A stretch of 64,000 bases of DNA from Bacteroidota bacterium (GCA_016868855.1 VGFP01000002.1:124001-188000), one strand, 5' to 3'. Numbered from the stretch's first letter, positions 1-9,891 are shown. Translations and numbers: made by a program. Notes: generated from the letters alone by a model not told the origin.

Positions 1-1078
1 AACTGCCGAGTTGATTGATGGAAAGAAAATCAAATTAAATATCGTTGCCTTGGGCAATGCGGTAGGAACACCAGCTGCTGGAATCAATGCGGAGATCGTA
101 GAAGTGAAAAATTTCAAGGAGCTGGAAATGCTGGGAGCAGAGGGTGTAAAAGGTAAAATCGTTTTTTACAATTACAGAATGGATCCAAGGTACATCAATA
201 CATTTCAGGCATATGGAGAAGCCGGCGCTTACCGCAGTCAGGGACCCTCACGAGCAGCAGCCCTGGGCGCTGTTGGGGTAATTGTAAGGACACTTTCTCC
301 TGTTTTGGATGACAATCCACATACCGGTGCAACCAGGTATGATGAGGGAAAACCAAAGATTCCAGCCGTTGCAATCAGCACCAATGGTGCAGTTGAATTG
401 AGTAAATTGATTGCAGCAAAAAAAGTACGATCCGTATTTATCAAAACCAACTGCCAGATACTGGAAGATGTACCCTCTTACAATGTAGTTGGTGAATTAA
501 GAGGCAGTGAATTTTCCGATGAAATCATCACTGTTGGCGGACACCTGGATAGTTGGGATCTGGCGGAGGGTGCACATGATGATGGTGCAGGATGTGTGCA
601 AAGCATAGAAGTGATACGCGCATTAAAGGCGTTGGGTATAAGACCCAAGAGAACAATTCGGGCGGTGATGTTTATGAATGAGGAGAACGGGCTGAGAGGA
701 GGAACCAAGTATGCTGAAATTGCAAAAGAGGAAGGAAAAAAATTCATCATGGCACTCGAAAGTGATGCCGGGGGATTCACCCCAAGGGGATTTGGTTACA
801 GTGCCAATGCTACACAAAGCAATAAGATAGAAAAATGGCAATCTCTTTTTGTGCCTTATGGAGCGGCTGAATTCAAGCGTGGCGGCGGCGGTGCAGATAT
901 CGGTCCCCTGCGAACACTGGGAACGGCATTGATTGGATTGAATCCTGATTCACAGCGTTACATGGACTTGCATCATGCCAAGACTGATGTGTTTGAGGCT
1001 GTCAGCGAACGCGAATTGAATCTGGGTGCTGTTGTGATGACAGCAATGGTTTATCTGGTGGCGCAATACGGACTATAA
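1..1078 (+). CDS. M28 family metallopeptidase with PA domain (5' end outside window)
   Basis: Partial gene: the frame is open from base 2, so the N terminus and any signal peptide lie upstream of the window. The visible part starts with a PA-type insert (about residues 30-130). The M28 zinc peptidase core follows. Its ligand motifs are GGHLDSWD (about residue 175), HDDGAG (about 189), the catalytic pair in NEENG (about 223), ESDAGG (about 251) and a C-terminal HH (about 321). Proteins of this type are secreted or periplasmic aminopeptidases or carboxypeptidase Q-like enzymes that use two zinc ions. The substrate cannot be told from sequence. The stop codon overlaps the convergent RsmI-like gene by 6 bp, and no terminator lies between them. 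Confidence 0.88.
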   Translation, partial: TAELIDGKKIKLNIVALGNAVGTPAAGINAEIVEVKNFKELEMLGAEGVKGKIVFYNYRMDPRYINTFQAYGEAGAYRSQGPSRAAALGAVGVIVRTLSPVLDDNPHTGATRYDEGKPKIPAVAISTNGAVELSKLIAAKKVRSVFIKTNCQILEDVPSYNVVGELRGSEFSDEIITVGGHLDSWDLAEGAHDDGAGCVQSIEVIRALKALGIRPKRTIRAVMFMNEENGLRGGTKYAEIAKEEGKKFIMALESDAGGFTPRGFGYSANATQSNKIEKWQSLFVPYGAAEFKRGGGGADIGPLRTLGTALIGLNPDSQRYMDLHHAKTDVFEAVSERELNLGAVVMTAMVYLVAQYGL

Positions 1079-1777
1079 TTTTCCGATTGCAAACAGAGTG
1101 GGCTGTTTGGGTATTTCCAGTGTTGATTTTTTCCAGTCCATTACTGTTTTTGTTTTGATCCATTCTTCTTTTGATGTGATATGGTATCCAATGCATATGG
1201 CCGTACTGTCATGCAAGTGTTTCAGCAAAGATTGAAACAGTTGATTGTTTCTGTATGGTGTTTCAATGAAAAGTTGGGTTGCATGTTCTTTGATTGACCT
1301 GGCCTCTAATAATTTGATTTGTTTTGCTCGTTCCGGTTCCTGGATGGGAAGGTAACCATGAAAAGCAAATGACTGTCCATCGAAGCCGCTGGCCATCAAC
1401 GTCAGCAAAATGCTGCTTGGCCCAACAAGAGGTTTTACAGCAATATTATGTTTTTGTGCAACGGATACTAGCACCTGTCCGGGATCTGCAATACCCGGAC
1501 AACCAGATTCACTTGCTATACCGATGGTTTTACCTTCTTGAAGTGCTTTTGTGAAAACAGAAATCAGTGCATCCTCTTTTTTCTCCATTTCATGCCATTC
1601 TTTTGCATCAATATCAAATTGCTTATCTACTTGTTTGAATGCCCTTCTCGCTGTTCTAATATTTTCTACAAAAAAAACTTCACATGCATTGATATGCGCT
1701 GAAACATAAGCTGGCAGGGCGTCGTAACCGTCCTCTGCAATGTTGATGGGAATCAGTATAACCTTTGCCTTGTTCAT
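1073..1777 (-). CDS. RsmI-like SAM-dependent methyltransferase (tetrapyrrole methylase fold)
   Basis: A 234-aa protein of the tetrapyrrole/RsmI methylase superfamily. The signature SESGCPGIADPG (about residues 89-100) and VGPSSILLTLMASG (about 118-131) match the SAM-binding core of RsmI, which 2'-O-methylates C1402 of 16S rRNA. It is shorter than classical RsmI (about 280 aa) and its N-terminal loop differs. It may be the short Bacteroidota RsmI paralogue rather than the canonical enzyme, and its RNA target is therefore inferred. Its ATG overlaps the stop of the upstream EI24 gene by 4 bp (ATGA), which suggests translational coupling. It converges on the M28 peptidase gene. Confidence 0.8.
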   Translation of the reverse strand: MNKAKVILIPINIAEDGYDALPAYVSAHINACEVFFVENIRTARRAFKQVDKQFDIDAKEWHEMEKKEDALISVFTKALQEGKTIGIASESGCPGIADPGQVLVSVAQKHNIAVKPLVGPSSILLTLMASGFDGQSFAFHGYLPIQEPERAKQIKLLEARSIKEHATQLFIETPYRNNQLFQSLLKHLHDSTAICIGYHITSKEEWIKTKTVMDWKKSTLEIPKQPTLFAIGKL

Positions 1778-2538
1778 GTCCGTTTTGTTTTTACTTCATG
1801 CATGGTAATGGTTGCAGCAATGACTGCATAAGAAGGGGCAAAAATCCATCCAACAAATATGAAGCAATGCATCAGGTAAAATACCATTCCATTACTAATG
1901 GCGAGTCCCCTGTGCCGATTGATAAATGTGGAGCTGTTAAAATTGCTTGTATTGAATTTATCAAAAGAATAATTCAACATGGAGAATCCGTAAAAATAGC
2001 ATTCCACCATTCCTGCGAGCAGAGGGGTGATCCAACCGATCAGTGGAAGAAGGGAGATTAAAATAATAGCAAAAACATAAATGATTTGCCAGGCGGTGTT
2101 CCGGATGGCCATTTTGATTCCATCCAACATCCATGCAATATAGTTTTGGGGTTGCGCCTGCATGGGCGTTTTTTCCAAGATGGAAATGGTTCTGTGTGTG
2201 AGAAAGGTAAATACTGGTGCACCCAAAATCAGCCATATGTATTTAAACATTGAGAAATACAACAGCATCAAAATGATCCAAATGATGATCCCTCCAACGG
2301 TGAATAAAAAACCAATCCAACTTTGATCCAACGAAATCAGCCATTTCTGGAGTCCGGTTTCAACATTCAACCAATGGATCACTGCATTGGCTGATTTTGA
2401 AAAGAAGTACATGCTGATGCCAAAAAGTATGGCATACAGGATACCCGGTATCAACACCCATTTCCAAAGTTTATGGTTTTTGATCAGCTTATGTGCTTTG
2501 AAATAGGCTTGGATTGATATGATAAAATCTTTCAGCAT
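1774..2538 (-). CDS. EI24 domain (CysZ-like) membrane protein
   Basis: A 254-aa integral membrane protein with about four to five hydrophobic segments. The N terminus (MLKDFIISIQAYFKAHKLI) and overall layout match the EI24/CysZ family. CysZ imports sulfate in Proteobacteria; Bacteroidota members are uncharacterised. I place the start at 2538 because the longer open frame (to 2655) would run into the divergent transporter gene and lacks family similarity. The 3' end overlaps the next gene by 4 bp. The divergent neighbour is a DASS transporter whose family can carry sulfate, a suggestive but unproven link. Confidence 0.8.
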   Translation of the reverse strand: MLKDFIISIQAYFKAHKLIKNHKLWKWVLIPGILYAILFGISMYFFSKSANAVIHWLNVETGLQKWLISLDQSWIGFLFTVGGIIIWIILMLLYFSMFKYIWLILGAPVFTFLTHRTISILEKTPMQAQPQNYIAWMLDGIKMAIRNTAWQIIYVFAIILISLLPLIGWITPLLAGMVECYFYGFSMLNYSFDKFNTSNFNSSTFINRHRGLAISNGMVFYLMHCFIFVGWIFAPSYAVIAATITMHEVKTKRT

Positions 2539-2584
2539 GTTATTGAGGAAGAGCAAAATAACGATTAATGCTGAATTCCCGAAG

Positions 2585-2614
2585 TTGTTCAAAATATTGA
2601 ATTGGTTAACTTTA
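2585..2614 (+). promoter_or_regulatory. possible promoter of the DASS transporter gene
   Basis: TTG at 2585-2587 is followed after 19 bp by TAACTTTA (2607-2614), one mismatch from the Bacteroidota -7 consensus TAnnTTTG. It would start transcription about 15 nt before the ATG at 2632. Confidence 0.35.
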
Positions 2615-2631
2615 ATTGAAATTCGTGATCG

Positions 2632-4101
2632 ATGAGCAGTATGCATGAAATACAAGCAACAGCCGGCAAGTCTTTGGGGTTATTGAAATTGTCAATTGGA
2701 CTTGCACTGTTCTTTCTGATGTTGCTGATCAATCCATTTAATATGGATCCCTTCCCCTGCAATGTATTGGCTGTCGCGGTGCTAATGATCAGTTGGTGGA
2801 TCACTGAAGCGTTACCCATGCCAGTGGTTGCATTGCTTCCCTTGGTGATGTTTCCATTGATGGGAATTTCAACAGTGAGTGAAACAGCAACTCCATATGC
2901 CAATGAAGTCATATTTCTGTTTATGGGGGGATTCCTTATTGGACTCGGGATTGAAAAGTGGGGTCTGCACAAACGCATCGCATTGAAAATAGTCTCTGTT
3001 ACAGGTTCGAGTGGAAATAAAATCTTATTAGGATTTATTATTTCTACCGGATTCATCAGCATGTGGTTGAGCAATACTGCAACCACCATGATGATGTATC
3101 CCATAGCCATATCGGTTATTTCAGTTGTCATCAACATGCATGAAAAAGAAAATGCCAAGAGAAATTTCGCATTGGCTATGATGATTTCAATTGCCTATGC
3201 CTCAAATTTTGGAGGGATTGCTACCATCATCGGTACTCCTCCCAATGTGGCATATGCTTCTTACATCAGTAAAAAATATCATGTTGATATTTCATTTTTT
3301 GATTGGATGGTCGTTGCGATGCCCATTGCCATTTTGTTGCTGATACTGTTGTTTTTTTCATTGGTACTCATTTTCCCCAATCGCATCAAGTCCAACTCAG
3401 ATTTTGAACAAATGATATCTGATGATGTTGCGGAATTGGGTCCGATTAGCGTACCAGAAAAAAGAGTATTGATTATTTTTTCTATAACTGCTTTGCTATG
3501 GATTTTCAGAAGTTTGATCAATCAATTGAACGTAGTAAAGCTTGATGACAGCATGATCGCCATTTTTGGAGCGGTTCTCATGTTTGCAGTTCCTGCAGGG
3601 GGCGATCCAGGAAACAAGGGAAAACTATTGACATGGAATGATACAAGTAAAATGGCTTGGGGAATTTTATTGCTCTTTGGTGGGGGCATCGCATTGGCGG
3701 GAGCTCTTGAAAAATCAGGTATCATTCAGTTGATTGGCACTTCCCTGGCCGCAAACACGTCGATTACGGTCTTTTTCATGATTGCAATTGTTGCCATCGT
3801 ATCTCTTTTTTTAAGCGAAATCATGAGCAATGTTGCTCAAGTTATTGTATTCGCACCTATTGTAACCGTGCTTGCAGAATCTATGCAGATCAATCCTTTT
3901 CTTTTGGGAATACCCATGACACTCGCAGCAAGTTGTGCATCCATGTTGCCGATGGGAACACCCCCCAATGCAATTGTTTTTTCAAGTGGTCACATTAAAA
4001 TAGCAGATATGATCAAAGCAGGTTTTGTGATGAACTTGATTTCAATTGTATTGATTGTACTGGCATCTTTCTACATTGTACCCTTGGTGATGCACCTGTA
4101 A
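2632..4101 (+). CDS. SLC13/DASS family sodium-coupled anion transporter
   Basis: A 489-aa polytopic membrane protein (about 11-12 hydrophobic segments) of the divalent anion:sodium symporter family. The first helical-hairpin substrate motif SNTATT is present (about residues 147-152). The symmetry-related second motif near residue 403 reads SNVA instead of the usual SNT. Family members import di- or tricarboxylates or sulfate with sodium ions. The substrate cannot be assigned here. A second in-frame ATG at 2641 is an alternative start. It is divergent from the EI24 gene and ends 6 bp before the convergent upp stop. Confidence 0.88.
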   Translation: MSSMHEIQATAGKSLGLLKLSIGLALFFLMLLINPFNMDPFPCNVLAVAVLMISWWITEALPMPVVALLPLVMFPLMGISTVSETATPYANEVIFLFMGGFLIGLGIEKWGLHKRIALKIVSVTGSSGNKILLGFIISTGFISMWLSNTATTMMMYPIAISVISVVINMHEKENAKRNFALAMMISIAYASNFGGIATIIGTPPNVAYASYISKKYHVDISFFDWMVVAMPIAILLLILLFFSLVLIFPNRIKSNSDFEQMISDDVAELGPISVPEKRVLIIFSITALLWIFRSLINQLNVVKLDDSMIAIFGAVLMFAVPAGGDPGNKGKLLTWNDTSKMAWGILLLFGGGIALAGALEKSGIIQLIGTSLAANTSITVFFMIAIVAIVSLFLSEIMSNVAQVIVFAPIVTVLAESMQINPFLLGIPMTLAASCASMLPMGTPPNAIVFSSGHIKIADMIKAGFVMNLISIVLIVLASFYIVPLVMHL

Positions 4102-4107
4102 AAGGAA

Positions 4108-4758
4108 TTACGCTTGTTTTTTTTCTCCAAATGCCAAATCTCCTGCGTCGCCGAGTCCGGGTACTATATATCCCTTGGCAGTCAGCTCATCATCTATATC
4201 ACCGCACCAGATCTTGACCTCGGGTTCTTTTCTTCGAACATATTCAATTCCCTCTGTGCAGGCAATAACAGCCACAACATGGATTTCAAGGATATTTCCC
4301 TGTTGTTTTAAAAATTCAATTGTTTTAACCAACGAGGCTCCTGTAGCAAGCATCGGATCACTGAGTACAACAATTCTACCGTCCAAAGAGGGGGATGACA
4401 TGTATTCAAGGCTTATTTCAAAACTTCCGTTACGGTTATGCTTTCTGTACGCTGCAATAAACGCATTGTCCGCTTTGTCAAAATAATTGAGCATGCCCTG
4501 GTGTAATGGGAGTCCTGCTCTTAAAATTGTTGCCAAAACAGGTTGATTGACAAGGGCTTTTGATTTGGATATACCTAAAGGGGTTGTTATATCTTTCTCT
4601 TCCCAGGGAAGTTGTTTGCTGATTTCATAAGCCATGACTTCACCGATCCTTTCTATGTTTCTCCTGAAACGCATTCTGTCGTTTTGCACTTGTATGTCTC
4701 TCAGTTCATTGATCCAATTGTTGACGAGGGAGTGATGTTGGCTGATATTAATTACCAT
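4108..4758 (-). CDS. upp: uracil phosphoribosyltransferase
   Basis: A 216-aa cytosolic enzyme that converts uracil plus PRPP to UMP and pyrophosphate (pyrimidine salvage). The PRPP-binding loop VVLSDPMLATGAS lies at about residues 130-142. The uracil-binding C-terminal stretch YIVPGLGDAGDLAFG is intact. Length is normal for the family. It stands alone between convergent (DASS) and divergent (anmK) neighbours. A TACATTTG element 25-32 bp upstream of the start gives it its own likely promoter. Confidence 0.95.
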   Translation of the reverse strand: MVINISQHHSLVNNWINELRDIQVQNDRMRFRRNIERIGEVMAYEISKQLPWEEKDITTPLGISKSKALVNQPVLATILRAGLPLHQGMLNYFDKADNAFIAAYRKHNRNGSFEISLEYMSSPSLDGRIVVLSDPMLATGASLVKTIEFLKQQGNILEIHVVAVIACTEGIEYVRRKEPEVKIWCGDIDDELTAKGYIVPGLGDAGDLAFGEKKQA

Positions 4759-4765
4759 AAATGTT

Positions 4766-4773
4766 TAATTTCG
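4766..4773 (+). promoter_or_regulatory. putative anmK promoter, -7 element TAATTTCG
   Basis: TAATTTCG lies 27 bp before the anmK ATG. It is one base from TAnnTTTG and recurs upstream of purA and glyA. It overlaps the leader of the divergent upp transcript in a 42-bp gap. Confidence 0.4.
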
Positions 4774-4782
4774 GACCTCCTA

Positions 4783-4790
4783 CAAATGTA
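4783..4790 (-). promoter_or_regulatory. putative upp promoter, -7 element TACATTTG
   Basis: Read on the minus strand, TACATTTG matches TAnnTTTG and sits about 24 bp before the upp ATG (4758). I see no good -33 box. An AGGAGG run follows it, but too far from the ATG to be a normal ribosome binding site. Confidence 0.45.
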
Positions 4791-4800
4791 GAAAAATAAG

Positions 4801-5898
4801 ATGGTATACAAGGTAATTGGAACAATGAGTGGAAGTTCGCTGGACGGGCTCGATGTGGTGTTTGTTGAGGTAGAGGAAAAAGGTGGCAACTGGAGTTTTC
4901 AGGTGCTGGAGGCTGATTGTCTGCCTTTTGAAAATGATTTGAAGGAGCAACTCAAAAATGCTCCCACGCTCACTGCGAGAGAACTTGCTTCACTGGATGC
5001 CCGTTTCGGATCGTATATCGGAGAGCAGGTTAATCAATTCATTGAAAAAAATGCCATACAGTATAAAGTCGCACTCGTTGCATCACACGGTCACACTGTT
5101 TTTCATCATCCTCCCCATTATACTACCCAAATCGGAAACGGTGCTTTCATTGCAGCAGTAACTTCTTTGCCAGTTGTGAGTGACTTGCGGACAATGGACG
5201 TTGCAATGGGTGGACAAGGTGCACCGATTGTTCCAATGGGTGAGCAGCTGCTTTTCCCCCAGTACAAGTATTTTTTAAACATTGGCGGAATAGCAAATAT
5301 TTCATATAATGGTGCTAGCGTGTATGATGCATTTGATGTTTGTCCTGCCAACCGCGTCCTCAATACCTTGGCAGAAGAAATGGGATTTGCATTTGACGAG
5401 CAAGGGACAAATGCCAGAAAAGGAAATATCGTTGAAGGATTGCTAGATCAGTTGAATGCGCAAGAGTATTATTGGCAGACTTTCCCCAAATCACTTGCCA
5501 ACGAGTTTGGAACAGAGGTTATTCTTCCATTGATAAAATCATGCAAACTAGATCCACGTGATGCTTTGTGTACATATGTGGAGCATATCGCCATGCAGGT
5601 GAGAGAGTCTATTCAGCAAATCAACCGAAAACGAGGCGTGGTTGGCAAAGATGATAAAATGCTTGTTACTGGTGGAGGTGCTTTCAATCAGTTTTTGATT
5701 GAACGGTTGAACATTCATTTAAATCCACTGCACTTCATGGTAGAAATCCCCGATGCGCAAACTGTTGCCTACAAGGAGGCCATCATCATGGGACTGCTTG
5801 GCATTTTGAGGTGGAGGGAGGAACCTACTGTATTGAAGACAGTAACCGGGGCCCGGGAGCATAGTATAGGGGGAGCCTTGTGGATGGGTAAATCATGA
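4801..5898 (+). CDS. anmK: anhydro-N-acetylmuramic acid kinase
   Basis: A 365-aa cytosolic kinase of the ASKHA fold. It hydrolyses and phosphorylates 1,6-anhydro-MurNAc to MurNAc-6-phosphate during recycling of cell-wall fragments. The N-terminal GTMSGSSLDGLD (residues 7-18) is the family signature. VTGGGAFNQFL near residue 297 is the second nucleotide-binding element. Length is typical. It is monocistronic: divergent from upp and followed by a strong hairpin. The lytic transglycosylase at 37.5 kb would produce its kind of substrate, but the two genes are not linked. Confidence 0.95.
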   Translation: MVYKVIGTMSGSSLDGLDVVFVEVEEKGGNWSFQVLEADCLPFENDLKEQLKNAPTLTARELASLDARFGSYIGEQVNQFIEKNAIQYKVALVASHGHTVFHHPPHYTTQIGNGAFIAAVTSLPVVSDLRTMDVAMGGQGAPIVPMGEQLLFPQYKYFLNIGGIANISYNGASVYDAFDVCPANRVLNTLAEEMGFAFDEQGTNARKGNIVEGLLDQLNAQEYYWQTFPKSLANEFGTEVILPLIKSCKLDPRDALCTYVEHIAMQVRESIQQINRKRGVVGKDDKMLVTGGGAFNQFLIERLNIHLNPLHFMVEIPDAQTVAYKEAIIMGLLGILRWREEPTVLKTVTGAREHSIGGALWMGKS

Positions 5899-5903
5899 CA
5901 TAA

Positions 5904-5931
5904 AAAAACCGGATGATTTCATCCGGTTTTT
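5904..5931. terminator. bidirectional rho-independent terminator
   Basis: The stem CCGGATGA/TCATCCGG (5909-5916 and 5919-5926) is flanked by A5 on the left and T5 on the right, so it can end transcripts from both strands. It lies between the convergent anmK and isomerase-like genes. Confidence 0.85.
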
Positions 5932-5937
5932 ATTTTT

Positions 5938-6846
5938 TTAATAGCCCCATTTTTTCATGATGGCCAAATCCTCTTTCATGCAATCAAGAGGTAGCTTTCC
6001 TTGATAGGACTCCTGTTCGATGATGAAATGTTTGGTGCCCCATTTCTTTCCAAGATCAATGATCTCTTTAACGGGAACAATGCCTACACCCAGAATGGTG
6101 GATTCGTATTTTTCATGTCCCGCATTGGAAAGGACTTCATCTTTGACGTGCATGGATTCAAATCTGCCAGGATATTTCTGCATGATATCGAGTGCTTTTG
6201 CACCACCATTGATCATGTTGCCAATATCCAGCTGCTGCATCACCAGTTTCGGATCGGTCTCTCCCAATATAATATCATAGAGGGTTCTTCCTTCCAATTG
6301 CTCACTGAATTCAAAATCGTGGTTGTGATAACCAAATTTCATTCCGTATTTGTTGCAGAGTTCGCCAGATTTATTGAACACTTGCATGAATGCTTTGAGG
6401 GCATTCGCATCTCTGCGTGTGGTGGTTTCCATTGACGGACTGATTACAAACATTTGTCCTACGGTAGCGGCATCTTCTACAGTGTACTTCCATGCATCTG
6501 TAAAATCTTTCTTGCTGCTATCCCAATGTTTAGAACTCATAACAGTATGTCCGCTTGGCATTTTCATTCCCAAGTCATCCAACACTTTTTTAAATTCTGT
6601 GGCAGTCCAGCCATAAAACTTACGGTTTACGTAATTGGCATGTTCAACATGCTTGTATCCCATGCCGGAAAGTGCCTTGAGAGTTCCCAAAGGATCTTTG
6701 CTCATTTCTGTTCGGATGGAATAAAGTTGTATGCCAGTCAATTGTCCTTTTTTTGCACTCGATGCAAAAAGATCATTTGAAAACATGGCAGTACCTGCTG
6801 CTGCCAGGGCAGCATTTCGGATAAAAATTCTTCTTGATTGATTCAT
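5938..6846 (-). CDS. Tat-exported sugar phosphate isomerase/epimerase-like TIM-barrel protein
   Basis: A 302-aa protein of the xylose isomerase-like TIM-barrel superfamily (AP endonuclease 2 fold). The N terminus carries a twin-arginine leader (SRRIFIR followed by an Ala-rich stretch and an FASSA cleavage region), so export by the Tat pathway is predicted. Barrel motifs include FGYHNHDFEF (about residue 173), QQLDIGNM (about 209) and SMHVKDEV (about 236), which supply the metal-binding His, Asp and Glu typical of the fold. Secreted members are common in Bacteroidota carbohydrate catabolism, and the substrate is unknown. It lies 59 bp downstream of uvrA on the same strand. Confidence 0.87.
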   Translation of the reverse strand: MNQSRRIFIRNAALAAAGTAMFSNDLFASSAKKGQLTGIQLYSIRTEMSKDPLGTLKALSGMGYKHVEHANYVNRKFYGWTATEFKKVLDDLGMKMPSGHTVMSSKHWDSSKKDFTDAWKYTVEDAATVGQMFVISPSMETTTRRDANALKAFMQVFNKSGELCNKYGMKFGYHNHDFEFSEQLEGRTLYDIILGETDPKLVMQQLDIGNMINGGAKALDIMQKYPGRFESMHVKDEVLSNAGHEKYESTILGVGIVPVKEIIDLGKKWGTKHFIIEQESYQGKLPLDCMKEDLAIMKKWGY

Positions 6847-6905
6847 ATGGAGGGGTTTAATCGGATCAGTAATTTACGAAAATTTGGATAATGCAACGGC
6901 AATTT

Positions 6906-9722
6906 TCAAAGAAACATGGCTGTCTTGCTTTCTTTGATTTTTTTGATTCCAGAGGGAATTCCCGCGTAAATTATTTTACCGCCTTCATCCCCGGCTTCCG
7001 GTCCCAGCTCAATGAGCCAGTCAGCCGCTTTGATGACGTCTGTATTGTGTTCTATGACGATGATGCTATGTCCCTGTTCAATCAGGGCATTGAAAGACAT
7101 CAATAGCTTGTTGATATCATGAAAATGCAACCCGGTGGTTGGCTCGTCAAATATGAAAAGTATTTTATCCTGATGCCCCTTTCCCTTTCCTAGAAAACTT
7201 GCGAGTTTCACTCTTTGGGCTTCCCCACCAGAGAGGGTATTGCTGGATTGGCCGAGTTTGACATAGCCCAAGCCGACATCACTCAGTGGTTTGAGTTTTT
7301 GCGCAGTTTCCTTGTGATCAGCAAAAAAATCAATTGCTTCATCTACACTCATTTCTAATACATCATGAATATTTTTACCTCTGTAGCTGACTTCCAATAC
7401 TTCCTCTTTGAATCTCTTTCCATTGCAACTTTCACAGGTGAGGTGAACATCTGCTAAAAACTGCATTTCAACCAGCTGTTCTCCTTCCCCTTTGCATGCA
7501 TCACATCTTCCACCATCTACGTTGAAAGAAAAATGTTTGGGCTGATATCCCCGGATCTTGCTCAATGATTGGGAAGAAAATAAATCTCGCACTGTGTCCC
7601 AAGCTTTTATATAAGTAACCGGGTTGCTTCTGGAAGATTTACCAATGGGATTTTGGTCAATCATTTCTACGTGTTGAATCAAATCGAGATCTCCCATGAG
7701 TTGACGATGTGCTCCAACTTTTTCAGAGGAAGTCCCTGTGAGGTGTTTTTCCAATGCTGGAAAGAGAATCTTCTTTACCAATGTTGTTTTCCCGCTGCCG
7801 CTTACACCACTGACGACAGAAAATACACCCAAGGGGAAATGTACGTCAATGTCCTGCAGGTTATTTTCTGAGGCACCTTCAATGGTGATATGGTGTTTTG
7901 CTTTGCGCAGTTTTTTGGGAATATCAATTTTCAGTTCACCGTGCAGATATTTTGATGTGAGACTTTTTTCTGATTTCAAAATATCCTGAATGGTTCCTTC
8001 TGCAACAACTTCTCCTCCTAGGTGACTGGCAAAGGGTCCCATGTCGATGATATGATCTGCAGAACGCATCATGTTCTCGTCATGTTCTACCACGACAACG
8101 GTATTTCCCAAATCACGCAATTTCTTCAATACTTTGATGAGTCTGTCTGTATCTCTGCTGTGCAATCCAATGGATGGCTCATCTAATATGTACAATGAAT
8201 TGGTGAGATTGCTTCCGAGGCATCTTGTCAATTGAATACGCTGACTCTCACCGCCGCTCAAACTATTGGCCAATCGGTCAAGTGTCAGATATCCAAGTCC
8301 GACATCCAACATGGTTTCCAGCCGTTGGTTGATTTCAATCAATATTCTTTTTCCAATGCTGGCTTCATGGGGGGTTAGCTGGATTTGATCAAACCACTTG
8401 GCCAAATCTCTGATGGGCAGTTTACACAGTTCTCCAATATGTTTCCCATTGAGATAGACATACAGCGCCTCTTTTCTCAATCTGTACCCATGGCAGCTTG
8501 TACAGGTTGTTCTACCTCTGTACCTGGACAACAATACCCTGAATTGTACTTTGTAAAGATTCTGCTCTACCTCTTTGAAAAAATCATCGATGCCATAGGC
8601 GTGTTCATGGCCTTTCCACAGGATTTCCTTCTGTTTGTCTGACAATTCACCATAGGGTTTGTGGACAGGAAATGATATTGACTTGGCACCTTTGATGAAC
8701 TGTTCTCTCCACCAATTCAGCTTTTCACCTTTCCAAGGAGCAACTGCTCCATCGAAAACGCTCAGTCTTTGATTGGGTATTACCAGGTTCTTATCAATTC
8801 CTAAAATTTGTGAATATCCTTCACATACCGGACATGCCCCAAAGGGATTGTTGAATGAAAACAAATTTGGAACCGGCTCTTCAAAGAGCATATCATCCAG
8901 TTCAAACTTATTTGAAAACGAAAGCAATGTTTGTTCGTTGTTCAAGAGACGCAGCGAACCTTCGCCTTCATAAAAAGCCAGTGAAATGGAATCTGCCAAT
9001 CTATTTTCTTCATCCTCATCAAAATCTTTTGCCACCATTCTGTCGATCAGTAAAAAAGCAGCAGGTGTGATTTTCCATTTTTGATCTTCTGTCAATTCCT
9101 CTATTGAAAGAATTTTTTTATGATCCATATCATATAGCCTAGAGAAACCCTTTTGGATCAGGATATTCAACTCTTCGCTCGTTTTTCTGTTCTTGGAAAA
9201 CTGGAGGGGAGAAAGAATATAAAATTTATCGCCTGACTTGAATTTCCTGATGGCTTCCAACACATCTTTCACATCATCTTTCTTAACCTCTTTTCCGGAA
9301 ATGGGGGATATGGTTCTTCCTACTCTTGCATACAAGAGTCTGAGGTATTCATAAATTTCTGTCATGCTCCCGACGGTTGATCTCGGCGTTTTTGTAACTA
9401 CTTTTTGTTCAATGGCAACTGCCGGACACAATCCAGCAATATGGTCAACTTCTGGCTTGTCCATTCTCATCAAAAACTGTCTGGCATATGCGCTCAAACT
9501 TTCCGCATACCTGCGTTGTCCCTCTGCAAAGAGGGTGTCTATGGTCAAAGATGATTTACCGGACCCCGAAACACCCGTAACAACCGTGAGTTTATTTCTA
9601 GGTATTTCTACGTACACATTCCGTAGATTATGCATGCGTGCACCCTGAATAAAAATTCCGTCCTTGGATGGATTTTTTTTCGATGTTCCTTTCTTTTCCT
9701 TTGCTGGAGAGAGTTTCGACAT
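6906..9722 (-). CDS. uvrA: excinuclease ABC subunit A
   Basis: A 938-aa DNA damage sensor of nucleotide excision repair and an ABC-type ATPase. First Walker [11 protein letters not shown] follows MHNLRNV near the N terminus; the second is [10 protein letters not shown] near residue 640. Two signature regions ([26 protein letters not shown]) and zinc modules with CPVC...CTSC and CDAC...CESC pairs are intact. I place the start at ATG 9722, because the longer frame would begin inside a likely promoter element. Bacteroidota often encode two UvrA paralogues, and whether this is the main one cannot be decided here. Divergent from an ECF sigma gene. Confidence 0.95.
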   Translation of the reverse strand: MSKLSPAKEKKGTSKKNPSKDGIFIQGARMHNLRNVYVEIPRNKLTVVTGVSGSGKSSLTIDTLFAEGQRRYAESLSAYARQFLMRMDKPEVDHIAGLCPAVAIEQKVVTKTPRSTVGSMTEIYEYLRLLYARVGRTISPISGKEVKKDDVKDVLEAIRKFKSGDKFYILSPLQFSKNRKTSEELNILIQKGFSRLYDMDHKKILSIEELTEDQKWKITPAAFLLIDRMVAKDFDEDEENRLADSISLAFYEGEGSLRLLNNEQTLLSFSNKFELDDMLFEEPVPNLFSFNNPFGACPVCEGYSQILGIDKNLVIPNQRLSVFDGAVAPWKGEKLNWWREQFIKGAKSISFPVHKPYGELSDKQKEILWKGHEHAYGIDDFFKEVEQNLYKVQFRVLLSRYRGRTTCTSCHGYRLRKEALYVYLNGKHIGELCKLPIRDLAKWFDQIQLTPHEASIGKRILIEINQRLETMLDVGLGYLTLDRLANSLSGGESQRIQLTRCLGSNLTNSLYILDEPSIGLHSRDTDRLIKVLKKLRDLGNTVVVVEHDENMMRSADHIIDMGPFASHLGGEVVAEGTIQDILKSEKSLTSKYLHGELKIDIPKKLRKAKHHITIEGASENNLQDIDVHFPLGVFSVVSGVSGSGKTTLVKKILFPALEKHLTGTSSEKVGAHRQLMGDLDLIQHVEMIDQNPIGKSSRSNPVTYIKAWDTVRDLFSSQSLSKIRGYQPKHFSFNVDGGRCDACKGEGEQLVEMQFLADVHLTCESCNGKRFKEEVLEVSYRGKNIHDVLEMSVDEAIDFFADHKETAQKLKPLSDVGLGYVKLGQSSNTLSGGEAQRVKLASFLGKGKGHQDKILFIFDEPTTGLHFHDINKLLMSFNALIEQGHSIIVIEHNTDVIKAADWLIELGPEAGDEGGKIIYAGIPSGIKKIKESKTAMFL

Positions 9723-9731
9723 ATGGGACTG

Positions 9732-9739
9732 CAAATATA
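9732..9739 (-). promoter_or_regulatory. putative uvrA promoter, -7 element TATATTTG
   Basis: On the minus strand TATATTTG lies 9 bp before the uvrA ATG (9722), which implies a 5' leader of only about 5 nt. A TTTA 15 bp upstream is the nearest -33 candidate. Confidence 0.4.
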
Positions 9740-9813
9740 TCGCTTAAGCGGGAGTAAACGACTGCGTATTTTCACGTAGGCATTTACACTACACTGACAA
9801 TTTAATGCGTAGG

Positions 9814-9837
9814 GTACGTACATCTAATTACGTAATT
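9814..9837. repeat. two adjacent CGTA-centred palindromes
   Basis: GTACGTAC (9814-9821) and AATTACGTAATT (9826-9837) are perfect palindromes with centres 14 bp apart in the uvrA/sigma intergenic region. Three more CGTA copies lie at 9765, 9775 and 9808. They may be operator sites; no known regulator is identified. Confidence 0.45.
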
Positions 9838-9859
9838 TAAAAAATTAGGTCCCTCATTA

Positions 9860-9891
9860 TTTTTCCTGGCCTGTATTCGATTCTAGATTTG
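9860..9891 (+). promoter_or_regulatory. promoter of the ECF sigma factor gene
   Basis: A TTTTT run (9860-9864) is followed after 19 bp by TAGATTTG (9884-9891), a full match to TAnnTTTG. Predicted transcription start is near 9895. This rules out the in-frame TTG/ATG-like starts near 9889 and supports the ATG at 9931. Confidence 0.6.

Noticed and set aside
4776-4781. Shine-Dalgarno AGGAGG before upp
   Set aside because: It is about 17 nt from the ATG, and Bacteroidota rarely depend on such sites.
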